Shown: positions 1 to 9,592, numbered from the stretch's first letter. The stretch is DNA of 64,000 bases from Ornithodoros turicata (GCF_037126465.1 NC_088201.1:192040031-192104030), one strand, 5' to 3'. The notes: a model not told the origin generated them from the letters alone. Numbers and translations: made by a program.

Positions 1-1045
1 TGGCGAGAGGCGTTGGGAAAAGAAACCGAGAGGTTTCCAGTGGCCATCCTGACGCTGCTGCAAGACTGCGCCGACAGCAGCAGTGGAGGCGTCGACGAAC
101 AACGCTGTCTCGGCGTCAGGACGAGGATGGTGGAGCAGCACAGCATCTGCCAGGGCCTGCTTGACTTCTGCGAACGCGCGTTCTGCTGCCGGTGTCCACT
201 CCAGAGGGGCAGCACGGGCCTCTTTCGGATGGTCAGCGCCGAGAGCTGCGTAGAGAGGCTGGAGCAAGGCAGCACAGCGAGGCACAAAACGTCGGTAGAA
301 AGTCACGAGGCCGAGGAATGAACGAAGTCCTTTGCGAGAAGTGGGGGCAGGAAAGTCTCGGATGGCCTGGACCTTGGATGCGAGTGGGCGGATGCCTTGC
401 GGGGTGATGGTGTGTCCCAGGAAGGTAGGGGTGGTAACGCCAAACTCGCACTTCGCGGCATTGATGGAGACTCCGTAGTCCTCCAGGCGCGAGAACAGGG
501 CGCGCAGATGGGCGCGATGAGCCTCCGGAGATGGACTTGCGACGAGGATGTCATCCATGTATGCGAATGCGAAGTCCAGGCCGCGGAGCACTTCGTTGAT
601 GAATCGTTGGAATGTCTGCGCAGCATTACGCAGGCCAAAGGGCATCCGCACGTATTCAAAGAGGCCAAAAGGGGTGGTTATAGCAGTCTTCGGGATGTCA
701 GGGGGATGGACGGGAATTTGGTGATAGGCTTTGATGAGGTCTATCTTGGAGAAGATGGTCGCTCCGTCAAGATTCGCGGTGAAGTCCTGAATATGGGGAA
801 GCGGGTATCTGTCCGGTACCGTGACGATGTTGAGTGCACGGTAGTCCCCACATGGGCGCCAATCACCAGGTGTTGCTTTGGGCACCATGTGGAGAGCGGA
901 AGACCACGGGCTGGAGGAAGGCCGAATGATCCCCAGTTCGAGCATGTGCTCAAATTCCCTCTTGGCAATGACGAGGCGCTCCGGAGCCAGCCGTCTGGGG
1001 CGAGCGAAGACAGGGGGGCCCCGTGTCACGATGTGGTGAGTGCGG
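1..1045 (-). pseudogene. gypsy reverse transcriptase (partial, runs off window)
   Basis: An open minus-strand frame runs from about 1045 to the window start and encodes the RT that copies the element's RNA into DNA. The catalytic YMDD box is at 550-561. Upstream are the family hallmarks: the HHI-x-T-x-G entry block, an AKREF/ML-x-LGIIRPS-type segment, the GDYRALN block and the PLPHI/FSKIDL block. Downstream, toward position 1, are the FLG and FYRRF blocks that lead into the RNase H connection. It is not in frame with the protease open frame (950-1534), which reads out to a stop inside the RT N-terminus. A single-base frameshift is the simplest reading, so I call it a broken gene. Members of this family normally continue for roughly 600 more codons. 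Confidence 0.88.
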
Positions 1046-1534
1046 GACAGCGGGGAACTCCGTGACAATGTCGGCGAAAGCAGTGGGCAACGGTAGCCGT
1101 ATGGTGGGACTAATGGCGGCTATATGCGCTGGAGCTCCATAAACGTGCAAAGAAGTAGTATTGTCGACGAGGCGCTGGCGTCTAATATCCACAAGAAGGT
1201 CGAAATGGTGGAGGAAGTCGGCGCCAAGGATTGCGAAGGGGAGGTCGGCGATGGTAAAAACACAACGAAATACTCTGCGCAGGCCGAGGTCAAGGGTGAC
1301 GGAGCGTTGACCGTAAGTTGAGATGGTGGACTTGTTGACGGCCTGCAAAGCCAAGTCTGGTTGTCGGTGTCGTTTTTCTGCGGGGGTTGGTGGAACGACG
1401 CTCACGTCAGCCCCGGTATCCACCAGGAAGCGACAGCCGGACACGCGGTCCGTGATCCGGAAGAGCCGGCTGTTGTCGCCCCCAGCCATGCCAGCCGTTA
1501 ATGGTTGGGGGGAGCGTTTCCCGGCCACGAGCAA
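950..1534 (-). CDS. gypsy retropepsin-like protease, frameshifted at its 3' end
   Basis: The 194-residue open frame carries an aspartic protease domain. The active-site DTGA is at 1409-1420 (minus strand) within a [13 protein letters not shown] context, and an ILGADFL flap/loop block follows roughly 70 residues later; both are typical of retropepsins that mature Gag-Pol. The last 35 or so residues are out of frame relative to conserved gypsy sequence: the RT entry block continues in the neighbouring frame. The frame overlaps the gag end by 37 bp, consistent with programmed frameshift expression in this lineage, though I did not identify a slippery site. Confidence 0.85.
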   Translation of the reverse strand: MLVAGKRSPQPLTAGMAGGDNSRLFRITDRVSGCRFLVDTGADVSVVPPTPAEKRHRQPDLALQAVNKSTISTYGQRSVTLDLGLRRVFRCVFTIADLPFAILGADFLHHFDLLVDIRRQRLVDNTTSLHVYGAPAHIAAISPTIRLPLPTAFADIVTEFPAVPHSPHRDTGPPCLRSPQTAGSGAPRHCQEGI

Positions 1535-2367
1535 GGGGCCTGGCAGTTCCTTGCGGCATCACCGAATTTTCGATGATACCAGCAGAAGTGGTGCTGAGAG
1601 GGCGAAGGAGACCGTTGACGGGATGGCGAGCAGCGACGGCAAAACGGGCGCCGAGGGGAACGTGGTCGCTGCGGGGGAATGGCGTCCACCCGGTTCACCA
1701 GGGCCGCCACCGTAGTCTGGAGTTGCTGGAGCGACGTGCTGATGGCATTGATTGCAACGTCCACCGGTGGAGGGGAGGTGCGGGGGGCCAGGGCGGCAAC
1801 GGCTCCTGGAGATGGAAGGCCAGCAAAATCCATAATACGGTCCGCCATCTTCGCCAAGTCATCCAGGCGGGAATTTTCGCCGGCGGCCAGGATCATGCGT
1901 ACGTTGTGGGGCAAACGTTGTAGGAAGAGCTCGCGTAGTAGTGAGTCGTCCGTGGTAGGGTTGCCGGCGAGGTCGCGCATGCGGCGTAGGAGCTGGGTGG
2001 GCCGTCGATCGCCGAGCTCTTCCCTGTTCAGAAGCTGCTGCAATCGCCGCTCCTCCGAAGCAGACGTGCGGCGGATTAACTCGTCCCTTAAGGTGTCGTA
2101 GGGTAATTCGGGGTGAGGGTGGATGATTAGGTCGCGGACTTCCGCCGCAGCTTCGGGAGGAAGGTTTGCGATGGCGTGGCCAAACCTTGAGGCTTGAGAA
2201 GTGACGCGGCGTCCGTCGAAGAGAACCTCCGCCTGCGCGAACCACAGCTGAGGGTCGGAGATGGAGAAAGGCGGCAGGCGGAGCGGTGCCACAGAAGCCT
2301 CAAGCGGTGGAAGTGGCGGTGGCCGGCTGGGAGGCGAAGAGCTGGTGGAGTGCTGGTCGCCGTTCAT
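1498..2367 (-). CDS. gypsy Gag protein
   Basis: This 289-residue frame starts at an ATG 24 bp downstream of the PBS. It begins with a proline/serine-rich leader, then a capsid-like segment with PPFSISDPQLWFAQAE, typical of the Gag of mag-like and tick/insect gypsy elements. The C-terminus is Arg/Ser/Pro-rich with a non-standard Cys/His cluster (CWYH...C...C) in place of a canonical CCHC knuckle. Gag forms the virus-like particle that packages the element RNA. The frame is intact, so Gag could still be made even though pol is frameshifted. Recognition rests on family resemblance, not on a search. Confidence 0.87.
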   Translation of the reverse strand: MNGDQHSTSSSPPSRPPPLPPLEASVAPLRLPPFSISDPQLWFAQAEVLFDGRRVTSQASRFGHAIANLPPEAAAEVRDLIIHPHPELPYDTLRDELIRRTSASEERRLQQLLNREELGDRRPTQLLRRMRDLAGNPTTDDSLLRELFLQRLPHNVRMILAAGENSRLDDLAKMADRIMDFAGLPSPGAVAALAPRTSPPPVDVAINAISTSLQQLQTTVAALVNRVDAIPPQRPRSPRRPFCRRCSPSRQRSPSPSQHHFCWYHRKFGDAARNCQAPCSWPGNAPPNH

Positions 2368-2390
2368 GATGGTGGAACGCTAAAACATCA

Positions 2391-2404
2391 CGTTCGGGTC
2401 ACCA
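2391..2404 (-). promoter_or_regulatory. primer binding site (PBS) of gypsy element
   Basis: On the minus strand this is TGGTGACCCGAACG, two bases after the LTR end CTACA. It would pair with a tRNA 3' end to prime minus-strand DNA synthesis. It resembles the tRNA-Trp-type PBS but differs at two positions, so the donor tRNA is uncertain. The same 14 bases recur at 45530-45543. Confidence 0.8.
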
Positions 2405-2406
2405 GT

Positions 2407-2559
2407 TGTAGAGCGAGAAATGAGGCGACCAGGCTCTACTGAGGTTGATGGGTTTAATGACGGTTAATGGCGATGAACCGAAAACGAAAGCTCGGGTCAC
2501 GCGCAGTGCTGCGCGTAACCGATGGCGGTGCTGGTGATGATTATGACGCTGCTGCTACA
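2407..2559 (-). repeat. 5' LTR of gypsy element (153 bp)
   Basis: The LTR has inverted termini TGTAG...CTACA and abuts the PBS, which fixes the inner border. The outer border is set by the matching TGTAG terminus. At 153 bp it is short for Ty3/gypsy. The LTR would carry promoter and polyadenylation functions; no TATA or AATAAA is obvious to me. Confidence 0.75.
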
Positions 2560-2566
2560 CCTCTAT

Positions 2567-2746
2567 CACTCTTGATTTGTGGAATCCACTTGGTGTACGC
2601 CTTTCTGTGACAATTAATACGTGTGCATAAGTGTCACAAAAAGGCGTACGCCTCCCGTTTTCAACAAATCAGGGCACAGAACGATTCCACTCGGGCTGAT
2701 GGTTGGTTAGAAGCATGCTATCTGGTGAAGTTCGTTTTTAAGAGTG
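2567..2746. mobile_element. foldback MITE, copy A (left arm deleted)
   Basis: The element starts with CACTCTT and ends with AAGAGTG followed by TA. The right arm is complete and contains GGCGTACGCC. About 90 bp of the left arm after CACTCTT is missing compared with copies E and F. No ORF of its own. Confidence 0.75.
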
Positions 2747-2809
2747 TAGGAGCTCCAATGGCATGCTGAACACCATAATGCTGTGACATCGAATTCCCCC
2801 CCCCCCCCG

Positions 2810-3007
2810 CACTCTTAAAAACGAACTTCACCACATAGCACGCTCTTAGCCAACCATCATCCCGAATGACAACGTTCTCGCCCTAGATTTGTGCAAAACG
2901 GGAGGCGGAGCCTATTTTGAGCCTCCCGTTTTCAACAAATCAGGGGCGAGAACATTGTCATTCGAGATGATGGTTGGCTAGGAGCTTGCTATGTGGTGAA
3001 GTTCATT
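2810..3007. mobile_element. foldback MITE, copy B (right tip lost)
   Basis: It begins CACTCTTAAAAACGAACTTC after a poly-C run. The arms share the block with AACGGGAGG and GTTTTCAACAAATC, and it ends within GTGAAGTTCATT, so the last 15 or so bases of the right terminal repeat are gone. The central stem is shorter than in other copies and lacks GGCGTACGCC. The poly-C tract at 2795-2808 is prone to length error. Confidence 0.75.
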
Positions 3008-3209
3008 CCTCTACCCCAGTGGTTCTTCTTCCGAACGTTCCGCCAAAGCAAGAAACCTTATTCTCTTTCTGCAGAAGGAAGGCATTGCTCAACGACCCAT
3101 CTAATACTTTGCTCTCCCCGACGAACTCGTGCACCCTCACCACATCCCCATCCTCCATCCTCCTCTATCCTACATCTGTCCGTCCTTTCTTTGTGGTTTT
3201 TTTTTTTTT

Positions 3210-3400
3210 TTGCTATAGTCGTGACGACGCCCACTTCTGTGTGGCCAACAACGGCGAGCCTATCCTGCCATTACTCCCCCCCCCCCCTCATTTCTAGGAG
3301 TGCAGCTGTGTGATTTCCTGCAGGCTATGGTCATACTTTCCAGACCGATGGTCACAGTTCCTCATGAAGTCGGCCACGACGCATACCAAGTAAACCCCCA
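3210..3400 (+). repeat. tRNA-SINE body fragments
   Basis: The motifs GTCGTGACG...CCCAC...TGTG...ACAACGGCGAGCC and GTCGGCC match the body of the SINEs at 6740-6945 and 52595-52830. The order is shuffled and no B box is present, so this is a decayed or rearranged copy. Confidence 0.45.
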
Positions 3401-4511
3401 TCCCGTGAACATACCAACCTTGGCGACGTTAATATTTCCGTGCACTTGAGGGAAGACACAGGACGACAAGAACCATGGGATAACCGTCTTAAGGAGAGGG
3501 ACCAACACTTCTTGGAGGCCAGCGCTATGTTGTGGCAGACGCATCCTTCTTGGCTGCTATCAGTGAACAAGAAAACACCGGCTATCCTGCCTACTGCCAA
3601 TGTCTTCATCGAGCACACCGAGCCTCCCACAGAAGGACACACTCTCTCTGCCTTTACACGACATCTCTGACTTTCCTCATCATTTACATTACACTTCTTC
3701 AGTCTCTATCACATCGACGCGGACGAAGTAGTGGCCATGAAACAACTGATGTTCTGAGGCTGGAACAACATAGAAGGGACAAATACATACAAAGCCCCAA
3801 TTTGCCTAAGAAATTAACGATGAAAGATGAAAGTCACTGAAGCTGGCATGACGTCACATCTGGCTAACCTTTTCAGTGACTTCCATCTTTCATCGAAGTA
3901 ATGGCATTTGGCCACAAGTTCAGTGACGTCAAAGCTCACGGGATGCATGTCCATGGAGAAGCTCATGTGGTGCGTGCGCTCTTTCAGTCCGCTGGCCCAC
4001 GGCTATCCTTATATTGTAGTCATACTGAGGTAAAGATTGCTTCCAGCACAATGTCTCGGAGATATCCGACGCACGTCAAAAGACCCCCTGGTGGTCGAAA
4101 TTATCGGTCCTGCCCCTCAGCACGTGCAGCATGGTCCCACACAAATAGACTCACTCACCTCTCGTGGAAATCTACACCCAATTATATTCTATTGCGTTCG
4201 TACTGCATGAGGACCAGCACTCGAGCTCACGGAGTTTTCGTGTATGTCTATATTGACGTTGTGTTTCCTCGTGGCTCCATCTTTCTTCACTTCAGTGTGC
4301 TCATGGGACAAACACAATTACAAAAACAAAATTAGAGCACTTATCATTCCGGCATGTATCCATTTGTATGCTAAAAACCGTCCAAATTAAGGAAATACAC
4401 TTATTTCATTAGCAAAACACAGAGCGGCATACAGCGTAAAAACGACAAAAAATGACAAATAATTATGCGAGTAGAGATGTACACAGACGTTGCGTGCTAT
4501 CCATATGCGTA
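3401..4511. other. No gene recognised; one hairpin
   Basis: I see no coding signal. At 3818-3896 an inverted repeat of about 23 nt arms (ATGAAAGATG...AGTCACTGAA and its complement) encloses a 34-nt loop. The rest is AT-rich unique or old repeat DNA. A block at 3425-3475 resembles the inverse of 6664-6710. Confidence 0.5.
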
Positions 4512-4796
4512 TACTCTAAAACCAGAACTTCCCCGCATAGCACGCTGTCCGCCAACCATTGCAAAGAATGATGGGGGGAGGGGGGGTTTATTCACACAAA
4601 AAAGAATGATAGGGTTATCGCTTCTGATTGGAAGAGAGAGGGGGCGTACGCCTTTTTGTGGCAATTTGGATATATGAATACTGCCACAAGAAGGCGTACG
4701 CCCCCCTCTCTCATCGAATCAGAAGCGATAATCCTATCATTCGTGCCAATCGTTGGCGCACAGCCTGCTATGCGGTGAAGTTCTGTTTTTAGAGTG
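4512..4796. mobile_element. foldback MITE, copy C
   Basis: Arms begin TACTCTAAAACCAGAACTTC and end in TTCTGTTTTTAGAGTG, flanked by TA on both sides. It belongs to the second subfamily, with TCTAAAAACAGAACTTC termini and a GATTATCGCTTCTGATT-type mid-arm. GGCGTACGCC occurs in both arms, around a short centre with TTTGTGGCAATT. Confidence 0.85.
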
Positions 4797-5473
4797 TACT
4801 TGATTGCAAAATTTCTCCTGTCGACAAACTGGTGTACACATACGTTTAATTTGTTGCTTCTGTGCTAAGCCAACACCACCTAGATGGAGAAAGTCTGCGT
4901 ACTCGTCGACTTGACGTACCAACTAAGGGTCGTCCAATCAGGATCGTGTTTTCAACGACCGGAGTGAATCACGAACGCGGGTTCAGCGGTCGTAATCACA
5001 GAGACGAGCCACCGTGAGTCGCATGAGCGGCGCCACTGTCGTCTGCGATTAGTGAACGTCCCCGCGTACTAAATGTAAATACAAGATAACGCCCATGTTT
5101 CTCTCAAGACCGATTTTCTGGAAATCGCGTTGCACTTTTAGTCTACAGGTTCAAATTTGTGAAGTTCGCTAAAATAATTAGTGAGATCTTGAATAGACCT
5201 ATTTAGAAAAGCAAGCGCCACCTATAGCACGCAGGGACTCATGGGAACTTCCAGCGCCTTCAAGCATTACGGGACCGCCAGAGGCGGAGCTAGAGGAAGA
5301 AAACCAACATTCCTCGTGTGCGCCGCAGCATCGTCAGCCCAGGCAAGCCGTAACCGAAGCAGACGACAGAGCAGTGTCCCTCAAAGACCCCATGGTGCTT
5401 TGCGCCGCGCGTTTGGTGGCGTGCGCATCTTTTTAAAATCGTCTGTTTCCCGAACTGCGAATCACAGTACGTA
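4797..5473. other. No gene or clear repeat recognised
   Basis: Short frames occur but none shows a recognisable domain or splice-bordered exon. It lies between two foldback MITEs. Confidence 0.4.
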
Positions 5474-5721
5474 CACTCTAAAAACTGAACTTCACCGCAT
5501 AGCACGCTGTGTGCCGACCGTTACCACGAATGATAGGGTTATCGCTTCTGATTCGAAAAGAGACGGGGGCGTACGCTTTTTTGTGCCAATTTTCATATAT
5601 CCAAATTGCAACAAAAAGGCGTACGCCTACCTCTCTCTTCGAATAAGAAGCGATAACCCTATCACTCGTGGCAATGGTTGGCGCACTGCGTGCTATGCGG
5701 TGAAGTTCTGTTTTTAGAATG
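5474..5721. mobile_element. foldback MITE, copy D
   Basis: Termini CACTCTAAAAACTGAACTTC and TTCTGTTTTTAGAATG, both flanked by TA. Same subfamily as copy C, with an arm block TGATAGGGTTATCGCTTCTG and its complement and GGCGTACGC(C) in each arm. Confidence 0.85.
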
Positions 5722-5895
5722 TAGCAGACCAATTCTGACGCCATGTGTCTACGTAGCGAAAGAGGGAGAGGAGGCATTCAGCGGACTTTCTGTGTCTCGG
5801 TGGCGTTGGTTAACAACCCCCCCCCCCCCCCATCATGCCGCACTATATAGACGTATTTGATATGGGCACAAATTTCGATCCGAACTGAAGCTTAC

Positions 5896-6054
5896 CTGTG
5901 TCAAAGGCACCTACTCCGATGCCGTTCAAGAAGCTGGCGAGATAAGACAAGTAGAGGTTCACACTTAACGGCAGGAACACGAAGGTGCCAGACATCAACG
6001 CCACAGTGAGGATTATCAGCAGTTGTCTGTTACAGGTGTCAAACAGGTGACCTC
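5896..6054 (-). CDS. MFS sugar-transporter-like exon (MFSD4/NaGLT1 family), second of two seen
   Basis: This 159-bp minus-strand exon follows a CCGTCCAG acceptor and ends at GACACAG|GTAAGC. It completes a glycine codon left open by the previous exon and encodes GGHLFD, CNRQLL, a hydrophobic helix, then NGIGVGAFDTG. That matches the region after transmembrane helix 2 to helix 4 of the MFSD4A/MFSD4B (sodium-dependent glucose transporter 1-like) family, where GG-x-L-x-D, N-x-x-LLL and LDTGGN are conserved; the expected GN would come from the next exon. It ends in phase 1. The protein would be a twelve-helix plasma-membrane transporter. The substrate cannot be deduced. No further downstream exon was found before the window start. 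Confidence 0.85.
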
Positions 6055-6739
6055 CTGGACGGATGAGAATGTCCATCGTATTGTGTCTGTTATTTCAAAT
6101 ACACCTTAAAGAAATTTCATTTCATCCGTGAGATCAATGTGCCTTAACATTCTTAAAAGCGTTGGCTTGTGTTGACTTTGTTTGGCTTTTGAGGAAACCT
6201 TCGGCTGAGTTAAGCCTTGACGCACTAATTTGTACTATATATTGAAACAAACTCTTTCTTTATTAAATTTTTGTTGAACGCCTCAATGTTTTGTGAAATA
6301 GTTTGTTTTTAATGTTACAGTGTTGGTTGTACAATTTCAGCATACAAGCGTACGATTCTCACGCAGCCAATCTAGGGTAATCGCAGAGAAATAACAGCTA
6401 AACTGAATCGAAGGACCAGCGTTCAATACCTTCGTTACTACAGACCGGCTATTTAGGCAAGATGCCTGTTTTCTCCCTGCATCTGAGTAATACCTCCTTG
6501 ACCTTCAGGCACGAATTATGAACTAGGAGACACTTCTAAAAGTTCGTCTATTTTACCTGCAACTGCCTATATCGACGTACGTGTCTATAATGGCTTGTGG
6601 TGCATGGAATCTCTTTCTTGTTGAACATAACACGGGTATAGGCAGACTAGCAATGTGTAGGTTTGACGGCGTTAACATTGACTTCACTTTGAGTTCGTCC
6701 TGTGTTTTCCCTCAAACCCAAGTCAATGTTAACGTCGCT

Positions 6740-6945
6740 CTTTTCCCGTCAGGACTGGGAGGTACCCGGGTTCGAATCCCGGGGCCGACTGTAGTGTCTG
6801 GTGGTTTTCCTGGGTTTTTCTCAGACGCTTTCAGACACATGTCGGCACATACAGTTCCCTTAGAAGTCGACCCAGGACGCACATTCCATAAGGGCACTAG
6901 TCGTGACATTGCTCACCTCTGTGAACCGACAACGGCGAGCCCTTT
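6740..6945 (+). repeat. tRNA-derived SINE
   Basis: A B-box-like GGGTTCGAATCCC lies at 6768-6780, preceded by CTGGGAGGTA. It is followed by the body shared with the other SINE copies (GGTTTTCCTGGG, TGTCGGCACA, GTCGACCCAGGACGC, ACAACGGCGAGC). The A box is not clear, so the 5' end may be lost. Confidence 0.75.
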
Positions 6946-7227
6946 TTTCGTGTTTACTTTCGTTTTGCCTCTTTGCATGCATCTCGCAAAGCTGACGTCG
7001 CTTCCTAATACTAATTGAAGCACAGTTTTTTTACGCCGCTAACACGACGTGGCCATTCTGGTTGCTGAATGGCGTGAAAGGCGTTCAAGAACAGGGCGCC
7101 CAAAATCACGCTGGTCCGACAATGAACCAGAAACCCGCAGCGAGCTCTGTCCACGGGCAGCTTTCAAAGACGACATGACGCCAAAGGATTCAGCTCAGAA
7201 CTAAAAATGTGATGCCAGCACAGGAGT

Positions 7228-7795
7228 GCACTCCAGTGCATTGCTTCATGCACGAAAGCGTGCTGGGTGAACGCAATGAATTCTGTACAGATCCTAGTCA
7301 CACGTTGCAGGTAACGTCACCGCACACGTGACCTTAAAGATGGTGGCGCCCGTCATAGTCGGCCAAACACTTTGTAAAAAAACGCGTTTGTTGTTTCTGT
7401 GCGCAGTTTTGGACGACTTTCCACCTCGGTAGTTTTTTTATCCGATACTCTGGCCTCTGCTGACCTCGCCTCTGCTGACCACTTCCAAAGATATGACGAC
7501 GACCCCGCGTTAACACGCACTGAGAGGATGCGATGCACTGAAAGTATGGAGAAATGGGCTACAATGTCGTGGAAGAAACACCATATAGCTTGCGTAGGCA
7601 AAATACCATCATCTCTTGCTTATATGCTGACGGGAACATGTCGGCAAGCGCTAAAACGAAATGAAAACAAAGTCATATGACCTCAAGACGAAGTTTTCTA
7701 TTGCGTATGACCAGGACAAAATGGCGGTTTCGCGAAAAATTCCCGCTTCAATGTAGTTATAAAAAATGGTGTGTTTATGTCACGCCTGTCCGAAT
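7228..7795 (+). repeat. moderately repetitive family R (copy 1)
   Basis: This block is shared, with 70-85 percent identity by eye, with 40806-41390 (inverted) and 47505-48340. Shared landmarks are GTGCATTGC...GAAAGCGTGC, CACGTGACCTTAAA, CTTCCAAAGAT, GACGACCCCGCGTTAA, AAAGTCA(C/T)ATGACCTCAA and GACCAGGACA. No conserved ORF, so probably the 3' part of a LINE or a non-autonomous element. Confidence 0.65.
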
Positions 7796-7841
7796 TGTAT
7801 TCCTTTTTCGCCCTTTCTGTGAACTTCGTGTGGTCACTTAC

Positions 7842-7968
7842 CAGCAAGAGATCCTACGAGGGTTCCGACAGACCTGCTGGTCATCAGGTGGGACACCGCT
7901 CCGACGCTGGTGTCGTACAGTTCCTGCAGGTCTAACAGGGCAACGCCCGTCAGTGACAGGATCAAACC
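7842..7968 (-). CDS. MFS sugar-transporter-like exon (MFSD4/NaGLT1 family), first of two seen
   Basis: This 127-bp exon on the minus strand follows the acceptor TCATTTTAG, starts in phase 0 (GGT TTG ATC) and ends GCTTGCTG|GTAAGT in phase 1. It encodes GLILSLTGVALLDLQEL, then SVGAVSHLM and RSVGTLVGSLAG. This is the transmembrane helix 1 end to helix 2 signature of MFSD4-family transporters (pattern GLS-x-x-x-x-GP-x-LxDL...GRxxGYLxGSxxGG). Joined to 5896-6054, the split glycine codon is restored and the conserved GG-x-L-x-D motif forms across the junction, which strongly supports both exons. The N-terminal exon must lie at higher coordinates; I did not find it. Confidence 0.88.
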
Positions 7969-8124
7969 CTAAAATGACCGCAGAGAAAAACAAAAGTATA
8001 CGACGGCTGAAATATACACATAAATTACGCATAAACACAACAAAATAACGTATGGCATGTAAAACATTATTGATCTGAAACAAATCAGCAATGTAAAAAT
8101 ATTTATAATGAATATATTTTCAAA

Positions 8125-8215
8125 TTATTTAAGCGTATGTTCTATGACCTCGCCCTCTGGCGATGAAACAGCTCCACCCAATCATCAAAATAAAGGTGTT
8201 GTTGACCCTCGAAGC
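8125..8215 (+). repeat. LINE/SINE-like 3' tail with AATAAA (copy 1)
   Basis: CTCTGGCGATGAAAC...ATCATCAAAATAAAGGTGTTG recurs at 11040-11105, inverted at 50480-50535 and, in part, inverted at 40770-40820. The shared end at AAAATAAAG suggests a retrotransposon 3' terminus carrying a polyadenylation signal. Confidence 0.6.
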
Positions 8216-8785
8216 ACTGAGGGACATTCTTCGCGCGCACGACAGATGACGCTATATTGATGAGATACTGGTGTGTGGAAGGGCCGCTGGGCTGCGATAA
8301 GCGCTGCACAAAGCTCCAATTTTGGCATGGAAGAAAGGATAGTCTGCGTATTGACACAAGACCCATTCTCCAAAGTACTTCGGCGGAAGATGCGCAAAAG
8401 CCTTCTACTGCTGTGTGGGTACGATATCTTAACATTATGCCTTTTAGTGACCCTCTGATCATGGAAATGTTTCATAGCAGACGACAGGGCCGATGGTTTC
8501 GTCTGCTGTGTGCGCAGTACGGAACTTCCGATATTGCAGCGCTACGCGGCGGAACTCCTGCTCCATGAGCAGTTCTCTTCCCTTCGAACCAGAATATTCC
8601 ATAGGGATGTTGATCGTGTGAAAAGGATACATTCTGATCGTGTTGATGAAAAAGTCTCTGGACAGGTCACGTGTGAACAGGGAATGAGAAATAAGCTTCC
8701 TAGAAGCACCGTAATACCGGTCACGTTACCTGAGAAGGTCAGCGAGGACGCTCTGCGCATGCCACTGCAGGCAACTGGAAAACAG
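8216..8785. other. No gene recognised
   Basis: The minus strand at about 8300-8400 can be read as a short MPKLELCAAL segment reminiscent of BEL/Pao polyproteins, but nothing around it supports a full domain. Confidence 0.35.
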
Positions 8786-8948
8786 TGTAGAGGATGATGG
8801 TGTTCCCCTATATGGGTCCCGACTGGCGATGATGGTATGCCACGGAGAGGCGATCACTGTGGCCTAGCTCCATGGCCGCTTCGGTGGAACTGAGGAGCGG
8901 GTGCTCCAGGCGCGTGTCCATCCTCGTCGTTGTCCACGGGCCACCACA
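8786..8948 (-). repeat. LTR of non-autonomous element, copy 1, 3' side
   Basis: Starts TGTAGAGGATGATGG and ends ACCACA on the plus strand. Homologous to 44660-44814 over nearly its full length. The right end differs from the CGCTACA of the other copy. Confidence 0.75.
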
Positions 8949-9154
8949 TCACCCCCACCCCTCGGAGCGGCAATAAAGCAGATGTCCTCGACTTCACTAG
9001 AGGAGGGCAGCGAGGGCGATCGTGGATGACATGCACGGATGAACAGGTTGACGGCACGGCACACGTTGGCGAAGCGTCACAGTTAATGAGTCATCACGAT
9101 CCGTTAGTCCGAGAAGAGCGGGGAAAAGAGTGAGGCGCTGGCGAAGTGGTGGTC

Positions 9155-9580
9155 CTAGGGTACCGCTACCGGCACGGGAGCCAAAGGTCTGAGAGTCCCA
9201 GGGGAGGAGAAGGTGAGGCTGTGCACACCGTGGAGAGGTGCCGAGACGCCGGTAGAAGCGTGCCGTTGCGTCGGCTGTTGCGAGTGCCGCGACCGGCAGG
9301 TGAGCGCGAGGCTCGAGTGGCGCGACCGGCAGTGAAAGAGCGCGGTGAACACCGGGCAGAAGTGGTAGTTGATGAAGTTGTGGGGCGCGGGTGTGCCGGT
9401 TGGTCGTGCTTTGAAGGAGAGAGTTAGTAGGTCGGTATGCAGCAGCCCGTTTGCCGAGCTCAGCAAGCTATTCAGGAGGATGTTGAATACAATGCACGGA
9501 TGAGAGCCGTGGCAGGGGGTCTGGACAAGTGAGGCTGGGGGTACGTGACGAGCATCAGGCTCGATCGGTTGCCGCATCAC
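9155..9580 (-). CDS. hypothetical Pro/Arg-rich ORF in LTR mini-element
   Basis: This 141-residue frame is not similar to any family I know. Its C-terminal third (RHSQQPT-x-RHAS-x-GVSA then SPGTLR-x-LAPVPVA-x-P) is open in the same frame in the second copy (44650-45483, minus), where the same words appear with substitutions. Shared openness in two diverged copies may mean the mini-element encodes a small basic proline-rich protein, or may only reflect GC-rich composition. Expression would come from the LTR at 9980-10131. Confidence 0.35.
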   Translation of the reverse strand: MMRQPIEPDARHVPPASLVQTPCHGSHPCIVFNILLNSLLSSANGLLHTDLLTLSFKARPTGTPAPHNFINYHFCPVFTALFHCRSRHSSLALTCRSRHSQQPTQRHASTGVSAPLHGVHSLTFSSPGTLRPLAPVPVAVP

Positions 9581-9592
9581 AGAGCTACCCTA

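Larger units (their letters stand above)
1..2559 (-). mobile_element. Ty3/gypsy LTR retrotransposon, 5' part, cut by window edge
   Basis: Read on the minus strand this gives, in order, a 5' LTR, primer binding site, gag, protease and reverse transcriptase. RNase H, integrase and the 3' LTR must lie left of the window. The order protease then RT, the DTG protease motif and the RT type are those of Ty3/gypsy elements. Gag and protease overlap in different frames, as expected if protease is made by ribosomal frameshifting. A second frame change between protease and RT, near 1035-1070, looks like a mutation and suggests this copy is defective. The right LTR end lies only 7 bp from a foldback MITE, so the target-site duplication cannot be judged without the missing half. 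Confidence 0.9.
6055..7841 (-). other. intron of the MFS transporter gene
   Basis: The intron starts GTAAGTGACC at 7841 and ends at CCGTCCAG (6055). It contains a 6664-6740 hairpin, a sense-inverted SINE and one copy of a moderately repetitive family (7228-7795) that stops about 45 bp short of the donor side. Nothing else recognisable. Confidence 0.8.

Noticed and set aside
397..1065. 222-codon plus-strand frame
   Set aside because: Antisense shadow of the gypsy RT, whose YMDD and flanking blocks are on the minus strand.
8300..8400. BEL/Pao-like MPKLELCAAL segment on the minus strand
   Set aside because: Only about ten residues match and the sequences on both sides do not continue the domain.
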